Shown piece by piece: positions 29,643-37,978 of a DNA stretch of 64,000 nucleotides. Below the pieces are notes generated by a model. It was given only the letters and a program-made list of their open reading frames with translations, was not told the origin of the DNA and ran no database searches. Every line of letters begins with the position of its first letter. Position 1 is the stretch's first letter. Source of the stretch: Acidimicrobilacustris europaeus (GTDB lineage Bacteria > Actinomycetota > Acidimicrobiia > Acidimicrobiales > Acidimicrobilacustridaceae); contig OZ239146.1 of NCBI GenBank assembly GCA_965194515.1, forward strand, positions 1,240,001 to 1,304,000, given 5' to 3'. A program made the position numbers and the translations under genes.

Positions 29643-31183
29643 CGACTGACCTCCGCTTGAACGCGCGCCTGACCAGCACGCGAAGTTTGTTGGGGGATTT
29701 CCGCGGGGAGACCCAAGATCCGAGGATGTGCGCGAAGGAACTTCGATCGGGTGCAGAGCTTGACCACGGGCCGCATAAACGACCACGACATCAAGATGTC
29801 AAGTGCCGTCGAAAGTGCGAGATAGAACGCAAACCCTCGTACTGGCCCAACGGTGAGCCACCAAAGAAGACCTGCGCCAATCAACGAAGCAACGTCAGCC
29901 TTCACGATCGTTGAGAACGCCGTAACGAACGACTTGTCGGTCGCGCTTCGGATTGCACGTCCTTTGTAGACGTCTTCCTTGAGGTGCTCGTAGTACACGA
30001 CGTTCGAGTCGAGTGAAACACCAACCGAAACAATGATGCCGGTGATTCCAGCGAGAGTCAGTGCCAAACCGTTGTTCGAACCGAGCCAAGAAATGATTGA
30101 CCAAAGCAATGCGCCCTCAACAGCCAACTTCACGATCGCAAGGAACCCTAGGACTCGGTAGAACGCGATCATGTAGGCGGCCACGAGCAGGATGCCGACG
30201 AGGCCGGCGACCAATCCGGCATGCAACGCGTCGCGTCCGAGAGTCGCTGAAACAATCTGCGCTTGCTGCTGTTCGAATTCCACCGGCAAGGCGCCGTACT
30301 TCAATGAGGTCGCAAGATCCCTCGCTGTCCGTTCCGTAAATGAGCCCGAGATCTCGATCTGGTCGGCTTGGAAACTTTGGCTATTGATGCTTGGAGCAGA
30401 AAGCACACGACCATCGAGCACGATTGCCAACTGACCTGTGGGGCAGGTCGAACCCTTCGTGAAGCACTGGCCAGCAATGGCGTTGAATCCACCAATTCCG
30501 TCAGCGCCACTCTTGAAGGTCGGAGCAACGACCCACTGGCCTGAATCGGAAAGATTGGCGCGCGCTGTTTCAAGCGCACTGCCGGTGAGAGAAACAGGAC
30601 CAACAGCGTATGAACCAACGAGCACGCCATCGTCACATTGCGGGAGTATGGCTTGACCGCCTGCGTTGATCTCTTCGGCTGAAAGGCCCGAGACACACAC
30701 ATCAAGTGGCAAACCGCCGACCGTCTTGGTTGGGTCGATCGTCGTCGTTGGGCTTGATGCTTCAGGTGCAACAGTTGTCGCAGTCGAGGTTGGATCTCCG
30801 CTGGTCGTGGTCGTGGCTTCCTGCGGATCGACCGGGACGTTGGCGAGTACCGGGCGGAACTGAAGTTCCGCCGTCTGGCCAACAAGTTCAAGTGCCCGTT
30901 CTTTGTCCTTCACCCCGGGAATCTGGATGAGGATGTTGTTGCCCTGACGAGTGATTTCCGGTTCAGCAACACCAATGGCGTCGATTCGCTGACGGATAAT
31001 CGCAATTGCTTGATCGATCGTTTCGTTGTCGACCTCTTGCACTGGCTTCAGGACAACGGAAACGCCGCCTTGAAGGTCGAGTCCAAGAAGTGGTTTGTTG
31101 CCAGCAGCGAATGTGTAGATCAGTGCCGCTCCTGCAATCACGACGATTACGACAAGCGAACCAAAGCCTCGGAGGCGTTTCAC
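29639..31183 (-). CDS. secD: Protein-export membrane protein SecD
   Basis: 514 residues. An N-terminal helix is followed by LLGLDLQGGVSVVLKP, the large periplasmic head with an inserted Thr/Ser-rich linker (residues ~118-145, TTTTSGDPTSTATT), and a six-helix core with GIIVSVGVSLDSNVVYYEHLKEDV. The low-complexity linker in the P1 region is common in actinobacterial SecD. The start overlaps the yajC stop by ATGA and the end overlaps secF likewise, so yajC-secD-secF is one coupled operon. The giant FN3 protein in this window would need this export route. Confidence 0.94.
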   Translation of the reverse strand: MKRLRGFGSLVVIVVIAGAALIYTFAAGNKPLLGLDLQGGVSVVLKPVQEVDNETIDQAIAIIRQRIDAIGVAEPEITRQGNNILIQIPGVKDKERALELVGQTAELQFRPVLANVPVDPQEATTTTSGDPTSTATTVAPEASSPTTTIDPTKTVGGLPLDVCVSGLSAEEINAGGQAILPQCDDGVLVGSYAVGPVSLTGSALETARANLSDSGQWVVAPTFKSGADGIGGFNAIAGQCFTKGSTCPTGQLAIVLDGRVLSAPSINSQSFQADQIEISGSFTERTARDLATSLKYGALPVEFEQQQAQIVSATLGRDALHAGLVAGLVGILLVAAYMIAFYRVLGFLAIVKLAVEGALLWSIISWLGSNNGLALTLAGITGIIVSVGVSLDSNVVYYEHLKEDVYKGRAIRSATDKSFVTAFSTIVKADVASLIGAGLLWWLTVGPVRGFAFYLALSTALDILMSWSFMRPVVKLCTRSKFLRAHPRILGLPAEIPQQTSRAGQARVQAEVSR

Positions 31184-31485
31184 GCGTCGGAGTCCTCTTC
31201 GTCGGTTTTCCCACTGACGTCGGTCTCGGTCACAGCCGGGTCGACTACCTGCGATGCGATGGCTCGACGAGCGATCTTGATCTCAACGCCAGGCGCAACC
31301 TGCAGCAGGACCATGGCCTCGCTGACCTCGACGAGTGTGCCGTAAATGCCGGAGCCAGTCATGACCTCGTCTCCTACAGTCAATGACTGGACGAAGGCAT
31401 TGTGGCGCTTGAGTTCGCGCTGCTTCGGAAGAATCAGGACGACCCAAGCAATGACGAACAGAACAATGATGATGAGGAAGGACAT
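31180..31485 (-). CDS. yajC: Preprotein translocase subunit YajC
   Basis: 101 residues. An N-terminal transmembrane helix (FLIIIVLFVIAWVVLILPKQRELKRHN) is followed by the YajC core (SLTVGDEVMTGSGIYGTLVEV) and an acidic tail. It accompanies SecDF in the holotranslocon. It is the first gene of the operon; upstream are two tandem CCTAGAAC units, either of which could supply the -10 (TAGAAC). Confidence 0.92.
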   Translation of the reverse strand: MSFLIIIVLFVIAWVVLILPKQRELKRHNAFVQSLTVGDEVMTGSGIYGTLVEVSEAMVLLQVAPGVEIKIARRAIASQVVDPAVTETDVSGKTDEEDSDA

Positions 31486-31579
31486 GGTTTCGGAAGGTCT
31501 CGTTCTAGGGGTTCTAGGGCGTAAACGGCGCCACGTTAGCCCTCTTCACCCCTCCCCCATTATTCGGCTCTCGCGAGGT
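31486..31579. promoter_or_regulatory. yajC upstream region with tandem CCTAGAAC repeat
   Basis: Reading the minus strand, CCTAGAAC occurs twice nearly back to back (31504-31520), 14-30 nt before the yajC ATG. TAGAAC resembles an actinobacterial -10. The duplication could be two overlapping promoters or a small operator; I cannot tell which. Confidence 0.3.
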
Positions 31580-32755
31580 TCAGTCCCAGACCGATGCCAC
31601 CGATGCCCGGAATTGGTCGTAGGTGCCAGCCGCGATCGCAGCCTGAGCCGCCTCCATCAGCCGCAGCAGCCAGTGCACGTTATGGATCGTGGTCAATCGG
31701 GCGGCAGTTGGTTCGCTCACCATCAGAAGATGGCGGAGATACGCCCTCGACCAGCGGGAACAGGCCTCGCAGGTGCACCCCGGCTCGAGCGGGTCGGGAT
31801 CGTCGGCGAATCGGGCATTGCGCAGATTCATTCTTCCTGAACTGGTGAGAATCGTCCCGTGGCGGGCGAGTCGGGTCGGCAAGACGCAATCGAACATGTC
31901 GACGCCGAGGGCGACGGCCTCGACGATGCTCACTGGATCCCCGACCCCCATCAGATACCGGGGTCGGTCAGCAGGCAACACATCAGTAACCGCAGCGAGG
32001 GCCGGAAGCATCTCGGCCCTGGTCTCGCCTACGGAAAGACCACCGATGCCGTAACCGTCGAATCCGATCTCGAGGGTGCGTTCAGCGCTCTCGGTGCGCA
32101 TGGCCACATCAACACCACCTTGCACGATGCCGAACTGTGCCTGCTTCGAGCCATTTTCACGCGCTGGCGCATGCGCTGCTTTCGCACGACCCGCCCACAG
32201 AACTGATCGTTCGAGAGCCGCGCGCACTACTGCCTCAGATGATGGAAGCGGCGGACAAACGTCGAGGACCATCTGAATATCCGAACCCAACTTTTGCTGA
32301 ACCTCAACGCTCCCCTCGGGACTGAGGTGGTGATAACTGCCGTCGTAGGTCGACTTGAACTTCGCGCCCTCATCATTCACTTTGGGCTCAAGCGAAAAGA
32401 TTTGAAAGCCACCAGAATCTGTCAACACATGACCGTGCCAGTCAGCGAAGCCGTGGAGACCGCCGAAACGATCGATGAGATCGGCACCCGGTTTCAACAT
32501 CAGGTGATAGGTGTTGCCCAAGATGACTTCGGCGCCGAGTTTCTCAAGATCTCCCGATGTGAGTGTGCGCACTGCAGCTCGAGTGCCGACTGGCATGAAA
32601 CACGGCGTACGAAACGAACCCCGAGCGGTGTGCACAACTCCAGTACGAGCGTGTCCGTCAGTTGCGTCGATCTGCAATCGAAGGACGGTTTCAGTTGCGT
32701 CGGTGCTCAACACTGCTCCAATGGCGTCGAAAAAATATTCGTATCTGGGCTCCAT
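31580..32755 (-). CDS. tgt: tRNA-guanine transglycosylase (queuosine pathway)
   Basis: 391 residues. Tgt swaps G34 of GUN-anticodon tRNAs for preQ1. Visible are LGNTYHLMLKPG, the catalytic DSGGFQIFSL, the second region LDVCPPLP, GIVQGG, GIGGLSVGE and the zinc site GCTCEACSRWSRAYLRHLL. The Cys in LDVCPP and the Val in GLSVGE match bacterial preQ1-type enzymes rather than the queuine-type. queA, the next step, lies 345 bp away on the same strand, with ppnP in the opposite direction between them. Confidence 0.94.
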   Translation of the reverse strand: MEPRYEYFFDAIGAVLSTDATETVLRLQIDATDGHARTGVVHTARGSFRTPCFMPVGTRAAVRTLTSGDLEKLGAEVILGNTYHLMLKPGADLIDRFGGLHGFADWHGHVLTDSGGFQIFSLEPKVNDEGAKFKSTYDGSYHHLSPEGSVEVQQKLGSDIQMVLDVCPPLPSSEAVVRAALERSVLWAGRAKAAHAPARENGSKQAQFGIVQGGVDVAMRTESAERTLEIGFDGYGIGGLSVGETRAEMLPALAAVTDVLPADRPRYLMGVGDPVSIVEAVALGVDMFDCVLPTRLARHGTILTSSGRMNLRNARFADDPDPLEPGCTCEACSRWSRAYLRHLLMVSEPTAARLTTIHNVHWLLRLMEAAQAAIAAGTYDQFRASVASVWD

Positions 32756-32780
32756 GTCACCACAACTGACCCGCTGAGAG

Positions 32781-32787
32781 CATTATC
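32781..32787. promoter_or_regulatory. Overlapping divergent -10 elements for tgt and ppnP
   Basis: The 35-41 bp between the start codons contains CATTATC. Read on the minus strand it is GATAAT (for tgt, ~26 nt before its ATG); read on the plus strand it is CATTAT (for ppnP, 10 nt before its ATG). One symmetric AT step may serve both directions. Confidence 0.4.
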
Positions 32788-32796
32788 GTCGTGAAC

Positions 32797-33084
32797 ATGT
32801 CAGACACCTCCCACAACACCTACTTCGATGGTGGCGTTCAGAGCCTCGGCTTCGAGACCGCTGCAGGCCGTGCCACCGTCGGCGTCATCGCCCCCGGCAC
32901 CTACGACTTCAACACCGATGCCCCCGAGCGCGTGACAGTGGTAAGCGGTGTTCTCGAGGCGATCGTCGATGGCGAAAGCGACTGGGAGATCTACCCCAAG
33001 GGCTCAGGCTTCGAAGTTCCGGGCTCAAGCCATTTCCAGGTGCGGGCCGAGGCGCCTGCGGCCTACCTCTGTGAATTTCTCTGA
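32797..33084 (+). CDS. ppnP: Pyrimidine/purine nucleoside phosphorylase (PpnP, DUF1255)
   Basis: 95 residues from the ATG at 32797; an in-frame GTG at 32791 would add two residues. It is a single small cupin-like domain matching E. coli PpnP (YaiE) over its length: FDGGVQSLGF, GVIAPGTYDFNTDAPE, VVSGVLEAIVDGESDWEIY, FEVPGSSHFQVRAE and the C-terminal YLCEFL. PpnP phosphorolyses several nucleosides to the base and ribose-1-phosphate. It sits alone on the plus strand between tgt and queA. Confidence 0.9.
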   Translation: MSDTSHNTYFDGGVQSLGFETAAGRATVGVIAPGTYDFNTDAPERVTVVSGVLEAIVDGESDWEIYPKGSGFEVPGSSHFQVRAEAPAAYLCEFL

Positions 33085-33099
33085 TTCAGTTCTGAACCA

Positions 33100-34140
33100 T
33101 CAGCGACGCGTCAGCAGCATTGCATCGCCAAAGGACAGGAATCGGTAACCGTCGCGCAACGCATCGGCATAGAGGTCGCGCCACCTCGGACCGACGAATG
33201 CGTCGATCATCACAATGAGCGATGACTTCGGAAGATGGAAGTTGGTCATCATCCGATCGACCAGCGCGAAGTCGTAGTCGCCATGAATAAAGAGCTCCGT
33301 TCGCCCCTCGTTCACACCAAAGGCAGCTGCGCTTTCAAGCGCTCGCACCGCTGTGGTTCCCACCGCTACGACTCGTCCGCCATTCGCTTTCGTTCGAGCA
33401 CAGGCATCGAGAGTTTCCTGGGGAACGCGGAAGGTCTCTCCGTGCATTAGGTGATCTTCAATACGTTCAGTTGCGATCGGCCGGAACGTTCCGAGGCCGA
33501 CCACAAGTTCGACATCAGCGCGACCAATGCCGCGTTCTGTGCATCGGGCCAAGACCTCGGGCGTGAGATGGAGCCCCGCAGTTGGGGCCGCTGCAGAAGC
33601 GGGTCGCTCAGAGAAGACAGTTTGGTAGCGCTCTTGCTCCGCCAGCACCTCGGTGATGTAGGGAGGAAGTGGCATCACTCCGAACGTTTTAAGGACATCG
33701 AGCAATGGACCCTCGACATCGATCGTCACCACCCGGCGACCATCGCCGAGGTCCTCATCAACCGACACTTCGAGCCCAGAGCCACTTTCGGGACGCACGA
33801 TTGTCCCGGAAGGAAGCTTTCTTCCTGGACGGACTAATGCTTCCCAGCGCGACTGCCCGGAATCTGACAACGATCCGCCATCGAGCCGCTCTAGTAGGAG
33901 CACTTCAACCGCGGCACCAGTTTCTTTACGCAGTGCGAGACGAGCGGGAAGAACGCGCGTTGTATTCAGAACAAGGAGATCGCCGGGCTCGAGAAGATCC
34001 GGCAGTTCACGAACAATGTGATTGAGAGGATTACTTCCCGCCCCTTGGTCGACAAGGAGGCGCGCAGCGTCTCGTTCGGCCAATGGGTGCTGCGCAATTG
34101 CCGACTCGGGAAGTTCGTAATCGAATGCAGACGTTTCCAT
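33100..34140 (-). CDS. queA: S-adenosylmethionine:tRNA ribosyltransferase-isomerase
   Basis: 346 residues. QueA transfers and isomerises the ribosyl of SAM onto preQ1-tRNA to give epoxyqueuosine. It has FDYELPESAIAQHPL at the start, LLVLNTTRVLPARL, the TAGLHLTPEVL motif, VGLGTFRPI and FHLPKSSLIVMIDAFVG. A TAGCCT hexamer 9 nt before the ATG (34150-34155) may give it its own short- or no-leader promoter, 22 nt after ruvB. Confidence 0.94.
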   Translation of the reverse strand: METSAFDYELPESAIAQHPLAERDAARLLVDQGAGSNPLNHIVRELPDLLEPGDLLVLNTTRVLPARLALRKETGAAVEVLLLERLDGGSLSDSGQSRWEALVRPGRKLPSGTIVRPESGSGLEVSVDEDLGDGRRVVTIDVEGPLLDVLKTFGVMPLPPYITEVLAEQERYQTVFSERPASAAAPTAGLHLTPEVLARCTERGIGRADVELVVGLGTFRPIATERIEDHLMHGETFRVPQETLDACARTKANGGRVVAVGTTAVRALESAAAFGVNEGRTELFIHGDYDFALVDRMMTNFHLPKSSLIVMIDAFVGPRWRDLYADALRDGYRFLSFGDAMLLTRR

Positions 34141-34177
34141 AGCGAGTTGAGGCTAGGGGGTCGGGACCGCGGCGTAG

Positions 34178-35263
34178 CTACGCCTCGAACATGCTGCGCG
34201 AAGGATCGGCCGTGAGCGGTGCGCTGGCGGGTGCGATCAATCCCATATGTGCCCACGCAGCGGGGGTCGCAACCCGACCACGTGGCGTTCGCATGAGCAG
34301 CCCCTGTTGGATGAGGAACGGTTCATAAACGTCTTCAACTGTTTCTTCGGCTTCGCCAATGCTTATGGCCAAGGTGCCAAGCCCAACCGGGCCGCCACCG
34401 AACTTCTGGCACAGGTTGGAAAGCACGGCGCGGTCGACTTTGTCGAGTCCGAGGTCGTCGACACCAAACACCGCAAGGCCCTCGTGTGCAGTTGCTTCAT
34501 CGATACGGCCATCGCCACGAACCTCTGCGAAGTCACGAACCCGACGAAGAAGACGATTAGCGATACGAGGCGTGCCGCGGGCGCGTCGAGCGATCTCGGA
34601 AGCACCGCCGTCGTCGATACCGATACCGAGAATGCCGCCAGCGCGCGTCACGATCGATTGCAGTTCGTCGGCGTCGTAGTAATCGAGTCGGGCTACCAGA
34701 CCGAAGCGGTCGCGCAAGGGACCGGTGATGAGGCCCGTACGTGTTGTGGCTCCTACGAGGGTGAACCGTGGCAGATCGAGCCGGATCGAACGAGCGGCAG
34801 GGCCTTTGCCCAACACAATGTCGAGTTGGAAATCTTCCATTGCGGGATACAGCACTTCTTCGACGTTTCGACTGAGACGATGGATCTCGTCGATGAACAA
34901 GACATCGCCTTCGCCGAGACGCGTGAGGATTGCCGCGAGGTCTCCGGCTCGGTCGAGTGCGGGACCAGAGGTCACATGGAGGCCAACTTGGAGTTCGGCA
35001 GCGACGATGCCGGCCAAAGTTGTTTTTCCAAGCCCCGGAGGACCAGCGAATAACAAGTGATCGACGGCTTGTTCTCGGCGACGAGCGGCCTCGAGAATGA
35101 TGCCGAGATGTTCTTTCAGTTCACGCTGACCAACGAAGTCGTCGAGGTGCCGAGGACGCAGGCCGCCTTCTTCACCAATGACGTCGGTGCCTGAGGGCTG
35201 ATCGGTGAGCACCGGTTCGACATCGTCGGGGGTGGGTTCGGGCGAAAGGAGTTCGTCGCGCAT
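34178..35263 (-). CDS. ruvB: Holliday junction branch migration ATPase RuvB
   Basis: 361 residues. AAA+ motor: LRPRHLDDFVGQRELKEHL, Walker A GPPGLGKTTLA, Walker B DVLFIDEIHRLSRNVEE, sensor 1 VGATTRTGLI, the arginine-finger region GPLRDRFGLVARLDYY, and the winged-helix end (EPFLIQQGLLMRTPRGRVAT). The start overlaps the ruvA stop by one base (TGATG). It is the last gene of ruvC-ruvA-ruvB. Confidence 0.95.
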   Translation of the reverse strand: MRDELLSPEPTPDDVEPVLTDQPSGTDVIGEEGGLRPRHLDDFVGQRELKEHLGIILEAARRREQAVDHLLFAGPPGLGKTTLAGIVAAELQVGLHVTSGPALDRAGDLAAILTRLGEGDVLFIDEIHRLSRNVEEVLYPAMEDFQLDIVLGKGPAARSIRLDLPRFTLVGATTRTGLITGPLRDRFGLVARLDYYDADELQSIVTRAGGILGIGIDDGGASEIARRARGTPRIANRLLRRVRDFAEVRGDGRIDEATAHEGLAVFGVDDLGLDKVDRAVLSNLCQKFGGGPVGLGTLAISIGEAEETVEDVYEPFLIQQGLLMRTPRGRVATPAAWAHMGLIAPASAPLTADPSRSMFEA

Positions 35264-35865
35264 CAGGCCGCCAATCGTTGCAGAGCGAGACGCAGCAATT
35301 CAGCAGTGTCGTTCGAATCGGGAAGTTCCTTCACTGCTTCGGCAACTTCGTCTGGCCCGTAGCCAAGCTCAGAAAGCGCGGTGCGCACGTCGGCAACCGA
35401 TGAGGAGCCACCGGTTGCGCCGTCGACAAAAACGGAACCGGCCCCGATATCGAGACCAGGAATATCGAGTTTGGACTTGAGTTCGATGAGCAAACGGGCT
35501 GCGGTCTTCTTGCCAACGCCCGGCACCAAACACAGCGCGTCGATGTCGTCATTGGCCAAGACCCGAACCAACGAAGCCGGCGGATGCACGCTCATGATGC
35601 CGAGAGCGAGTGCGGGGCCAACTCCGTGCGCCGACAACAACGCTTCGAAGACCATTCGTTGCTCTGAAGAGGTGAATCCGTAGAGCGTTTCGGCATCCTC
35701 GCGACGGTGGTGATGGGTATGCAGAAACACTTCGGAACCAGTTTCGCCAAGTGACGCTGCTGTTGAAGGCGCGACGATGACTCGGTAACCAATACCTGAA
35801 ACCTCGACGAGCACTTCCCCCGACGGCAACCGCTCAAGCAACGCGCCACGAACTGAGCCGATCAT
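35263..35865 (-). CDS. ruvA: Holliday junction DNA helicase subunit RuvA
   Basis: 200 residues from the ATG at 35865, the usual family length. This start overlaps the ruvC stop as ATGA and gives the canonical MIGSVRG start; the upstream open frame is ruvC read out of frame. It contains the OB fold (EVLVEVSGIGYRVIV), helix-hairpin-helix motifs (LLSAHGVGPALALGIM and LCLVPGVGKKTAARLLIEL) and the C-terminal RuvB-binding domain (ALSELGYGPDEVAEAV). Confidence 0.94.
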   Translation of the reverse strand: MIGSVRGALLERLPSGEVLVEVSGIGYRVIVAPSTAASLGETGSEVFLHTHHHRREDAETLYGFTSSEQRMVFEALLSAHGVGPALALGIMSVHPPASLVRVLANDDIDALCLVPGVGKKTAARLLIELKSKLDIPGLDIGAGSVFVDGATGGSSSVADVRTALSELGYGPDEVAEAVKELPDSNDTAELLRLALQRLAA

Positions 35866-36380
35866 TTCGCGCTCACTTTCGCGACCGCTCGATTGGCGGC
35901 TGCACGCATCGGCGCCATAGCGACATGACACAGTGCAAGTGCTGCAGCGTCGGCCGCATCGAACGGATGCGGCGGCTCGGACAAACCAAGCAGGGTCTGC
36001 ACCATTTGCTGCATCTGCACTTTGTCGGCGTTGCCCCAACCGGCTACCGCAGACTTGACCTCGTTGGGCGAGTACTGCACGACCTCGCAACCGGCATTGA
36101 CTGCTTCGACCATGGCAATGCCACTGGCCTGACCAACCGACATCGCCGTGCTCACGTTCACTTGGAACAGCACGCGCTCGACCGCCATTGCAGAGACAGG
36201 AAACTCGGCGAGCAGCGCGCGTAGTTCAGACTGAAGCTCGGCGAGTCGGTGATGGACCTCGTCGGAAGGCGACGTACGCATCACGCCCAGGGCCACGGCC
36301 CGTGGCGGGGAGCCCGCGGGCACCTCGAGCACGCAATAGCCGCATCGGGTCAGCCCCGGGTCAATACCAACTACGAACAT
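35862..36380 (-). CDS. ruvC: Crossover junction endodeoxyribonuclease RuvC
   Basis: 172 residues from the ATG at 36380, which gives the family's MFVVGIDPGLTRCGY start. A TACGAT -10 lies 7 nt before this ATG, favouring it as a leaderless start over the in-frame GTG at 36398. Catalytic acids are visible: Asp in GIDPG, Glu in VERVLF and the C-terminal Asp pair in FDAADAAALALCH. RuvC cleaves Holliday junctions after RuvAB branch migration. Confidence 0.92.
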   Translation of the reverse strand: MFVVGIDPGLTRCGYCVLEVPAGSPPRAVALGVMRTSPSDEVHHRLAELQSELRALLAEFPVSAMAVERVLFQVNVSTAMSVGQASGIAMVEAVNAGCEVVQYSPNEVKSAVAGWGNADKVQMQQMVQTLLGLSEPPHPFDAADAAALALCHVAMAPMRAAANRAVAKVSAK

Positions 36381-36387
36381 GCGTACG

Positions 36388-36393
36388 ATCGTA
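36388..36393 (-). promoter_or_regulatory. -10 element for leaderless ruvCAB
   Basis: TACGAT 7 nt before the ruvC ATG at 36380. Confidence 0.45.
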
Positions 36394-36416
36394 GCCACTT
36401 GCCCCGCAAAAGCGAA

Positions 36417-36440
36417 GGACCCGGCTCGAAAGCCGGGTCC
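36417..36440 (-). terminator. Terminator hairpin after the SDR gene
   Basis: A perfect 10-bp stem, GGACCCGGCT / AGCCGGGTCC, with a CGAA tetraloop, begins 21 nt after the SDR stop. The minus strand continues TTCGCTTTTGC, giving a short imperfect T tract. It separates the SDR gene from ruvC. Confidence 0.7.
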
Positions 36441-36461
36441 TCACTCTCGATCTGGATCAGA

Positions 36462-37241
36462 TCACTTCGGGCTGAAACGTGCCCCACCATCGACACGAAT
36501 CGTCTGAGCGTTCATGTAGGAGTTCGTGATGAGCTGCATGACCATCGACGCAAGTTCGCTGGCATACCCAAGACGGTCTGGGAAGAGCACATCCTTTGTG
36601 AGCTTCGCCTTGAATGCCTCGCTACCTTCACCTTCGCCGTAGATCGGAGTGTCGATCAGGCCAGGCGCAACCGTGTTCACTCGAATGCCAACGACTGCGA
36701 GGTCGCGAGCAATCGGAAGTGTCATTCCCGCAACGCCACTCTTTGAGGCGGAATAGGCGGCCTGACCGATTTGACCGTCGAACGCTGCGGTCGACGCCAT
36801 GTTGACGATGGCACCGCGCTCGCCGTCATCGGACACTGGTTCTGTCCGGCTCATTGCTGTCGCGACCAAACGAATGCAGTCGAACGTGCCCGTGAGGTTC
36901 ACGTCGATAACTTTGCGCCAGTAATCAAGATTAAAGGCCGAGTCGTAGGATCCGTCCTTGCCGATGGTGCGGCTCGCTGCGCCGATACCCGCAGAGTTCA
37001 CGAGGGCGCGAATCGGACCCATTTCCTCGGCCATGCCAATGGCGGCCTTGATGTCGTCGCTGTTGCACACATCGACGTGAGCAAATGCGCCACCGATTTC
37101 GCTCGCAAGCGCGTTGCCCTTTTCATCGTTGAGGTCGGCGATGACGACCTTTGCGCCGCCAGCGGCGAGTTGACGTGCACATGCTTCACCGATGCCCGAA
37201 GCGCCGCCGGTGACGATTGCTGAGATTCCATTGATTTCCAT
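36462..37241 (-). CDS. Short-chain dehydrogenase (3-hydroxyacyl-CoA dehydrogenase type II-like)
   Basis: 259 residues from the ATG at 37241; an upstream in-frame start adds 11 residues without homology value. Classical SDR: TGGASGIG cofactor motif, VIADLND (Asp after beta2, NAD-preferring), NSAG, the catalytic Ser in NMASTAAFDGQIGQ, YSASK, and PGLIDTPIYG. The pattern and the C-terminal IRVDGGARF resemble HSD10-type 3-hydroxyacyl-CoA dehydrogenases of fatty-acid or branched-chain oxidation; the substrate is not certain. A TATTCT -10 lies 8 nt before the ATG. Confidence 0.88.
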   Translation of the reverse strand: MEINGISAIVTGGASGIGEACARQLAAGGAKVVIADLNDEKGNALASEIGGAFAHVDVCNSDDIKAAIGMAEEMGPIRALVNSAGIGAASRTIGKDGSYDSAFNLDYWRKVIDVNLTGTFDCIRLVATAMSRTEPVSDDGERGAIVNMASTAAFDGQIGQAAYSASKSGVAGMTLPIARDLAVVGIRVNTVAPGLIDTPIYGEGEGSEAFKAKLTKDVLFPDRLGYASELASMVMQLITNSYMNAQTIRVDGGARFSPK

Positions 37242-37249
37242 GGCTGCAG

Positions 37250-37255
37250 AGAATA
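37250..37255 (-). promoter_or_regulatory. -10 element for the SDR gene
   Basis: TATTCT 8 nt before the ATG at 37241; no Shine-Dalgarno, so a leaderless transcript is likely. Confidence 0.4.
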
Positions 37256-37300
37256 CGGGGAGTGACTGCTCCACACCGCATTTCTGACCACAATCGTTCC

Positions 37301-37888
37301 TCAGAAGAGCGAAAGCTGCTCGTCGTCGGGGTAGGCCCGGGAAGCGTCCACGATTCCCTGCGCTGATTCGCCGGTTCCGAAGGTGTCCGGCGGTCCGAGA
37401 TTGGTCGGAGGCTTTGAGCCTGAGGCTTCCATCTGTGTGGTGGCGGCTTCGACCGCCAGACGATCGACCAAGTCATTCATGGGATCGCCCGAATGGCCTT
37501 TCACCCAGCGGAAGGTGACATCGCCCCGGCTCAAGACGAGATCGATGAACGGCTCCCAAAGGTCTCGGTTTGCAACCGGCTTGCGCTGAGAGTTTCTCCA
37601 ACCCCGACGCTTCCAACCGTCATGCCAACGATCACGGAAGCAATGCACGACATAGGTGGAGTCGCTCACGATCTCAACAGGACCTTGATGCGATTTCACC
37701 GCCTCGAACGCCGCCATGATCTCCATGCGCTGGTTCGTGGACTGCGCTTCTCCCCCGCTGGCAAAGCCACCGTCGACAACCGCCCATGCCCAACCACCAG
37801 GGCCGGGGTTACCGCTGCACGCACCATCGGTGAACACGACTGTTGTCACCGTTCCAGCGTCCCACAGGTCAGAGCGAACAACCGACAT
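37301..37888 (-). CDS. rnhA: Ribonuclease HI
   Basis: 195 residues from the ATG at 37888; a GTG at 37849 just before TTVVFTDGACSGNPG would give 182 residues. It has FTDGACSGNPGPGGWA (first catalytic Asp), TNQRMEIMAAFEAV (Glu), VSDSTYVVHCF (Asp), the basic protrusion WHDGWKRRGWRNS and WVKGHSGDPMNDLVDRLA (His, Asp). It extends ~45 residues beyond the usual ~155-residue enzyme with a tail that shows no domain I recognise. It degrades RNA in RNA-DNA hybrids. Confidence 0.92.
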   Translation of the reverse strand: MSVVRSDLWDAGTVTTVVFTDGACSGNPGPGGWAWAVVDGGFASGGEAQSTNQRMEIMAAFEAVKSHQGPVEIVSDSTYVVHCFRDRWHDGWKRRGWRNSQRKPVANRDLWEPFIDLVLSRGDVTFRWVKGHSGDPMNDLVDRLAVEAATTQMEASGSKPPTNLGPPDTFGTGESAQGIVDASRAYPDDEQLSLF

Positions 37889-37978
37889 CCATGATTCACA
37901 AAAATTCAACCGGGCTACCTGCCGGTAACCACTTTCATGTGGGCATCATGGTGCTACGCAATTTCTGAAAGGCGCCTC

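Noticed and set aside
33085..33099. TTCAG-TT-CTGAA between ppnP and queA stops
   Set aside because: Loop too short and no T run; not a credible terminator.
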